Below are positions 58,160-64,000 of a DNA stretch of 64,000 nt, in pieces. The stretch covers positions 7,376,001 through 7,440,000 of the forward strand of contig NC_088316.1 of NCBI RefSeq assembly GCF_910592395.1. The letters run 5' to 3'. The DNA comes from Lineus longissimus. Its lineage: Eukaryota; Nemertea; Pilidiophora; Heteronemertea; Lineidae. Each line of letters begins with the position of its first letter. Within the stretch, counting starts at the first letter, position 1. Both the position numbers and the translations under genes were made by a program. The notes under the pieces were generated by a model that searched no databases, was not told the DNA's origin, and saw only the letters and a list, made by a program, of their open reading frames with translations.

Positions 58160-59225
58160 GGGCAGGGGCCGTTGTGCTCACCGTACAGATAGGATTAGTG
58201 GTTAGGAATTCATCCTGGTTGAGAATCATGCTACATGTATAGTATATAGGTCGAACTAAAGTCGGTATAACTTGTGATGTATCGTTGCTAAGAGAACCTA
58301 CCATAAAAATATCATCCAAAACAAATCACTGATAAGCAAGATATTGCACTTTTTACCTTTTTTAGTTTTGGCCTCCTGGTGGCTAAGTCGAGAATCAGAT
58401 CGGATTGAAATTCGGTGTCCGAGGTTATATGATGATGTATGGAGTCATGTGTACCAAATTTCATGTTGATAGCTTTGCGGTAAGAAATGTGCCATAGTTA
58501 CACTCAAACGGCCAATTTACGCCTTTTGACCTTGAAAAGTGGGTCTAATAAAAAACCCGTATAATATGTGATGTATCCTTGCAAGGAGAACCTACCATAG
58601 AAAATGTATCGAAAACGAGTCACTCATAGGAGAGATATCACACTTTTTTGGTTTCCACTTCTGGTCTCCTGTTGGCCAAGTCAAGAATCAGATCGGACTG
58701 AAATTCTATGTCAGTGGTTACATGACATAGGGAGTCATGTGTACCAAATTTCAATTTGACAGCTTAAGTGGTTAAGAAACGTGCCATAGTTACACTCAAA
58801 TGGCCAATTTACACCATTTGACCTCTGTGACCTTGACGATTAGGTCAAATCAATATGATGTATCCTTCCTAGGAGCACCTACCATAAAAATATTATCGAA
58901 AACAAGTCATTAATAAGCGAGATATTGCACTTTTTACCTTTTTCGGTTTTGGTCCCCTGGTGGCCAAATCGAGAATCGGATCAGACCGATATTTGATATC
59001 AGTGGTTATATGTTGTAGGGAGTCATTTGTACGAAATTTCAAGTTCACAGTTTAAGCGGTTAAAAAAGTGTGCCATAATTACACTCAACCAGCCAATTTA
59101 CGCCATTTGACCCCTGTGACCTTGAAAATTAGGTCAAATCAAAAACCCGTTTAATATGTGATGTATCCTTGCTAGGAGAACCTACCTAAAACATTTTGGG
59201 GAAAACAAGTCACTCATAAGAGAGA
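58160..59225 (-). mobile_element. Satellite-bearing element, reverse orientation, truncated
   Basis: Reverse complement of the 32.6-34.2 kb block. It starts with the element end (GGGGCCGTTGTGCTCACCGT near 58166) and holds about three and a half ~300-bp units (GGCC-CCTGGTGGC and TTTGACCTCTGTGACCTTGA motifs). The other end of the element is missing. Confidence 0.65.
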
Positions 59226-60869
59226 TATTGAGACAAAATCGGGGTGGTTGGGTAGGGATTGAGTGAGCTGCTGGGGGTTAAAAATGGGATATTTTTGTGT
59301 GATTTTTGTTCGTTTGTACATTTTTGGTGATATCTAAGCCTGTAATACACAGGTTTTTTATCGGGTGAAGGGCTATTAAAAACTTTCGAATTTTAAAGCT
59401 TCATGCCACACGCATTCCTAACCCTATATTTTAATATGCACTTAGACCTCTCTATTATTTATTGGTGTCTGTAATTTCAAATGTCTACCTATGCTACTTC
59501 TTTTGTGGTGAGAAAACAATATGCAAGTCGAAAAATAAGAAAATGTGCGATTTCGGCATGATACGACATGATAAAAATAATCTTACAGGCTCCCTTTATC
59601 AAAACACATGGTTTAAACAAGTTTTGAACCTACCTTACACGCTTGCTAATGTCAGGAAAACTTCGGTCAGATCGCACATCTAACTTCAATTTGACTGTCA
59701 GTCGAAAAATTCAAAACGCATAATATGGTATGAATCATACTTTGTCTGATGAAATTAGTTTTCTCTTAGTACATTATGTGTATTTAGTACCCAAATACTT
59801 TGTACATTTACAAACTATATGGGGAATTTGGTAAAAGATTGGTAAATGTTGACATGCCAATCTCTTCAGTGACACCAAGCGTCCTGATGGTGATTTTCAT
59901 TACTCCGAAGAGAGAAAGCGGGATGACACTTGGCCTCTTCTAAACTATGTATCATTGAATTTAAAATCTCTCGTAACAACGTGTTTTAACACAGTCGTTG
60001 TCAACATAGGCTATATCTCCCCAGAAATTTCCTGAATCAGGGTTTCAATGGTGACAGTAGACTTATGATGACTTGGCTTGGCCTTGAAACATTCAGCTTT
60101 GTTGCTTCTTTCAGCATTCAGGTACATGTGTGTACACTCTCGTGATAATTCTGCCCAGAGCTCAAATAATTCCCTTTATATAGCTACTGATCCAAGCCAA
60201 GACAGTTATAGTCTAAGAACATTTCAGAACATTATAGAATCTCATACCTCAAGTGATATTCCATGAATATGATTGGCTGAGGCACGTCACGTGACCCTGT
60301 GGTATTCGAAATGTTGCCCGCTCCAGCCGGTCAACATTTCGCCATGTGTTCCGGCAGGGTCAGAGTTGTCGGATCTTCATAACTTCGCTACCTCTCTGCT
60401 ACTTTATGTACAACTTCTGCCTCGGCCCTTGGCCAAAGAAACTGTCGGGGAAAATATTCAAATGGAAATGGTGGCATGACAAGACGAAAACGCGCCGAAA
60501 CGCTGGTGGCGCGGGCAGTAAGAAACGTAGCAGCTGGGTTGTTGTTTGAGTTTGATGTGGCGCGGAAAGAATCTAACAGCGAATTAAAAAATGTGTAGTG
60601 TTTCATCTTTCACAAAGTTAACTTCCACTTTCCCTATACATTTTTTTAGTACTCTATCGGGACGTCATGGACATTTAGTGATTCGTTTTTGCCAAACGGA
60701 TTAATTTTTAGTGACCAAAAACCCCTTTTTTTAACTAATTTTGACGTGAATGTCCCGGGCGAATATGAATATTCGATTTTTCAAGTAATGCACATAGTTT
60801 GTACCAAAAGGTATGCCGTTTACTCTATTCTTGGACATTGAAGTGAAGTGTTTTCTTAAAATAAAGAAA

Positions 60870-61680
60870 GACTTTTAGTAAGAGATAATAAATATTGCCC
60901 TACACATCGGATAACATGCCGAAGGTCGATAACATGCCGAAGGTCGACCCAGGGCGACAATCGGCATGTTACCCTCCGTAGCGGCCAAATATTAAAGGGT
61001 AACTCGTGTCAAATTTCACCATATAATGTTTTAGCTGTTTTTGACAAATGACTACGCCACTTTCTCATAAATCGATAAGGTTTTCGAATCGAAATGCACA
61101 TTTTCTAGAAATTGATGGTTTAATCCCGCCCGGACTGCTCGCTTCGATGCCGTTTTAGTTGATGACGTCACAACATGAACGTTTTCGCGGTCGCGGCGGT
61201 TTACATTCAGCGATTTTGTGATAAATCTAATCAAAAATGGAAAATTTGAGCTTTACATTTGTGATCAACAATTAAAAACGGACGTATTTCCGCAAAGTTG
61301 TAAATCACATCATAGTATCACTTTAAGCAAAACATAAACATAATAAGAGGCATTCCGGTGGCTCATAGGTTGTGTAGCTTCGAGAGTATTCCAGTGCAGG
61401 CGCTCGATACATGTGGGGCCAATCCTAAATAAACAAAGACTTTGAGTAAGAGATAATGAATATTGACCTACACGTCGAGTAACATGCCGAATGTCGACCC
61501 CTCTGGGGACACTTCATCCCGGCAGGGCGACAATCGGCACGTTACCCTCCGTAGCGGCCAAATATTAAGCAAAACATAAACATAACAAGAGGCATTCCGG
61601 TGGCTCATAGGTTGTGTAGCTTCGAGAGTATTCTAGAGCAGACGCTCGTTACACGTGGGGCCTACCCTAACATTCTAGAA
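60870..61680 (+). repeat. Tandem ~250-bp duplication, first copy interrupted
   Basis: Both copies contain AGTAAGAGATAAT, GGGCGACAATCGGCA, CCTCCGTAGCGGCCAAATAT and GGCATTCCGGTGGCTCATAG. Copy 1 is split by the TTAA element at 60996-61322; copy 2 (from about 61437) is uninterrupted and shows the unoccupied site at 61564-61567. Confidence 0.8.
60996..61322. mobile_element. TTAA-flanked (piggyBac-type) MITE, 327 bp
   Basis: It is flanked by TTAA at 60992-60995 and 61323-61326. It starts AGGGTAACT and ends with the complement of AGTGATACT, a short imperfect inverted pair. The neighbouring tandem copy reads CCAAATATTAAGCAAAAC with a single TTAA, which shows insertion with target duplication. The interior is non-coding. 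Confidence 0.85.
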
Positions 61681-61813
61681 ACCACTAGACTGGTATATCA
61701 AAATAATTTTTTCTGAATACAGCCGCTTATCGGCACCAACAGTAAAGCTCTATCGCTTTTACGACCGAAACCAGGATAAACCAAATAAATCGGACATAAT
61801 GATATCATTTTAA

Positions 61814-62012
61814 GGGTTGACCATACGTACCACCATTTTGGCTAGACCTTGAAACACTAAAGTAATTAGAACTCTTTCAAAACGAAGTAAATGCCAAGAT
61901 AAAGGGTGGGTGTCAGTTATTTGTATTCTAGAGAACAGCCTCCCACCCATCAAGTTCTAATTGCTATAGGATTTCAGGTTCTGGCCAAAATGGTGGTACG
62001 TATGGTCAACTC
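61814..62012. mobile_element. TTAA-flanked foldback MITE, 199 bp
   Basis: TTAA stands at 61810-61813 and 62013-62016. The arms are nearly perfect reverse complements for about 30 bp (GTTGACCATACGTACCACC, then ATTTTGGC) and continue with indels through AATTAGAACT. Only a short unpaired centre remains. Non-coding, piggyBac-type by target site. Confidence 0.85.
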
Positions 62013-62829
62013 TTAAGGCAACCAATCATATGACAAAGGAGAAATTCGTTCGATTATGACTGCAATACTAATTGCTAACTGACTTAATGGCGAAAACTGA
62101 ATAATTCCACTGTCCAGTTTTCATAATGACATTTTATGCACGACCTTTGATAAAGAAAAGCTTTTCTGGGATTGCATTTTTGACTTGCCTTTGTTTTTTT
62201 TTACTTATATGATAACTATAAAGGCCTTTGAAACTTCATCACATTTAGAAAAAAAGTACGTGTAATGTGATTGATATCGAGAGGTTTTTAAGGTGGTTTA
62301 TAGGGTTCGCACACAGCCGGCATTTTTTTGCAAGCGGCGATCATCGTTACTAATTGCTTTCTGCACACCATTTACATGCAGATTAATTCCCAATTGGAAC
62401 CCAACATGCACCGCGCTAAACCCAAGAATTTACCATTGATATATGCTAAGTCATTAGCTCTCACTCCACCGTTTCAAAATCGGCCAGAGGTGTCCATCCC
62501 CTGAAGTAGAGTTAAGTATAAAAATGGTGTGTTCATTTAAATTGGCCGTGCTATGTCTACGAAGAGAGTTAGTTTATTATGCAGAACAGCTTTAGTGAGG
62601 TAGATCAACAGAGATATCCCTCCTATCAACCTAAATGCGTTGGGCGCAATTATTTCGTGATGCGGCTGGGGCGTTTACTGACACTGAGCGAGACACAGCA
62701 CCGTTGTCTCGTAAAAATGACACCTGCGTTTTGGGGTTTAGTTTAATTTAAGCATATTTTTATTCATAGAAGAGAATAGGGATTGAACGTAAGTTTCAAA
62801 GAAACTTATAAAATGTCCTTTCCGTTTTG

Positions 62830-63560
62830 GGGTATTCCTGATTCAACGTACGAATAGATCACTTTGCGCCTTTTGGACCCCGGATTTCTTTTCTAAAATT
62901 TGCATGTACATTAAATTGCCTGTGCCCAAAAATTCCCTTCGAGTGCATGGGGCGTGAACCTAGCAGAACTCGAAAAATATTTGGCCTGATTCTTGGCCAC
63001 CTAGCAGGATTTGGGGAGTATCAAAAGTGGCGCCACCTACTGGTAATGAAACTAACTAATTGCACTCAAAGTGCCTTAAAAAGGACTCTGCCTCCATAAA
63101 AATGTGCAGGTGTGGGTATCTGGTGCCAGTACTTTGGTCTCAGCATACATTTGTGTGATTCTTTACTGGTCACACCTGACGCTGGCTTGACGAAAGCTTC
63201 ACGCGTGCATTTTTGGGTGTTATCCATTCAACGGACGAATAGACCCCTTTGCGCCGTGTTGACCTTAGATATGTTTTCAGAAATTTAATGATGGTAGTTA
63301 GCTTATGTGCCAGAAAATTGTTCACTCCGAGTATATGGGGCGCGAACTTGGAAAAATAGTTAAATATTTTGGCTTGATTTTTTACTGTTTGCTGAATCTG
63401 GGTGGTATTAAAGTGGCGCCACCTACTGGTTCGAAACTGATAAAATGCACTGAAATTGCCTTAGAAGGCCCCCATAAACATGTGAAGGCTTGGGTATCTG
63501 GTGCCTGTATTTTGGTCTCAGCATGCATCTGGGATATACCTTGTGTGTCACACCAGGAAC
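62830..63560 (+). repeat. Tandem ~385-bp duplication
   Basis: Two diverged units (about 62831 and 63216 onward) share CGAATAGA-CC--TTTGCGCC, GTGGCGCCACCTACTGGT, GTGGGTATCTGGTGCC and TTTGGTCTCAGCAT. A fragment with the GGCGCCACCTA motif is also at 7248-7262. Non-coding. Confidence 0.7.
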
Positions 63561-64000
63561 TGGTTTGACGTCATGTCTGATCGACTTAATGAAACTGTGG
63601 AGTGAAGACTTAGACCAGCTGAGCGATTGCCATATTTGTCGTCAGAAGACAGCTTGGAGATTCCGAGCCGAACTATTGCAAGCCAAAACGGAAAAAAACA
63701 AGGACCAAAGATTTATCCCCAGGAAAAGTAAAATAATTCATGCTGAAGAGAACTAATGTTATTAATTATTTTGCCTTTGCCTCGGCAAGTGCCTTGGTCA
63801 TCCCCCCCCCCCCCCCCCACCCTCTAGCATCTCAAGTAAACCTCTGGCTGTGCTTTGCGTGACCCAGTCATGAGTCGGGGTGCGTGGGCCGGGGTGCGGG
63901 TTTTTTTCTACAGGAGGGTTCGTACAAATGACGTCACAAATATATATTTTCTACCAAAAAGATTATACACAGTAGAAAAAGTCGTCGCCTAGGGTGGGCC

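Noticed and set aside
59877-59943. Possible terminal exon after the LamG exon
   Set aside because: A pyrimidine-rich AG near 59878 opens a phase-1-compatible frame of about 20 codons to a stop, but there is no supporting feature beyond that.
60476-60598. 41-codon ORF starting MTRRKRAETLVARAV
   Set aside because: Near a CACGTG-type promoter motif, but too short and without recognisable homology to list as a gene.
63801-63818. Poly-C tract (also at 6788 and 8547)
   Set aside because: Simple homopolymers, possibly assembly-sensitive; no function can be assigned.

Overview
The window is non-coding-rich animal nuclear DNA. The evidence is spliced exons with GT-AG borders, large introns, TTAGGG-type repeats, several LINE clades, a Gypsy-type LTR retrotransposon, a Tc1-like element and many non-autonomous DNA transposons. 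The mix fits a marine invertebrate (cephalochordate, hemichordate, echinoderm or lophotrochozoan), but the sequence does not settle which. Nothing bacterial, no CRISPR array and no ribosomal RNA was seen.

One host gene can be assembled on the + strand by matching splice sites and intron phases. It has a signal-peptide exon (4973-5047), a short His-containing exon (5568-5675), a strongly histidine-rich exon (31689-31961, about 42 His in 90 codons), a 55-bp linker exon (41285-41339) and a laminin-G/concanavalin-like exon (56514-57085). Junction phases run 1-1-1-2 and the last exon leaves in phase 1, so the gene continues beyond 57085, perhaps past the window. The predicted product is a secreted, metal-binding-type histidine-rich protein with a LamG domain. 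Introns are about 0.5, 26, 9.3 and 15 kb.

Nearly everything else is repeat DNA inside these introns. From 0.6 to 10.5 kb there are several inverted-repeat elements, one ending in inverted arrays of a 15-bp motif. From 14 to 19 kb there are a TIR element carrying a first-exon-like ORF, an 81-bp minisatellite, a hairpin-rich repeat and two LINE tails. From 20,062 to 28,787 lies a complete-ended but decayed Gypsy-type LTR element (LTRs, 4-bp target duplication, Leu-type primer site, polypurine tract). It carries a nested LINE, a nested 221-bp MITE, a large pol deletion and an extra zinc-finger ORF after pol.

From 32 to 41 kb there are a second copy of the hairpin repeat split by a ~302-bp satellite block, a Tc1-like element nested in a palindrome, a 937-bp foldback element and split RNase H fragments of a LINE. 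From 43.6 to 55.9 kb there are a tandem segmental duplication, two LINE copies (one on each strand), large palindromic repeats and a perfect 26-bp hairpin. From 57 to 64 kb there are a second palindrome copy, the satellite in opposite orientation, two TTAA-flanked MITEs (a third candidate is near 41.6 kb) and tandem duplications.

Stretches not listed as features (parts of 1.4-3.7, 10.6-14.2, 28.8-30.6, 42-43.6 and 59.2-60.8 kb) showed no supportable gene.
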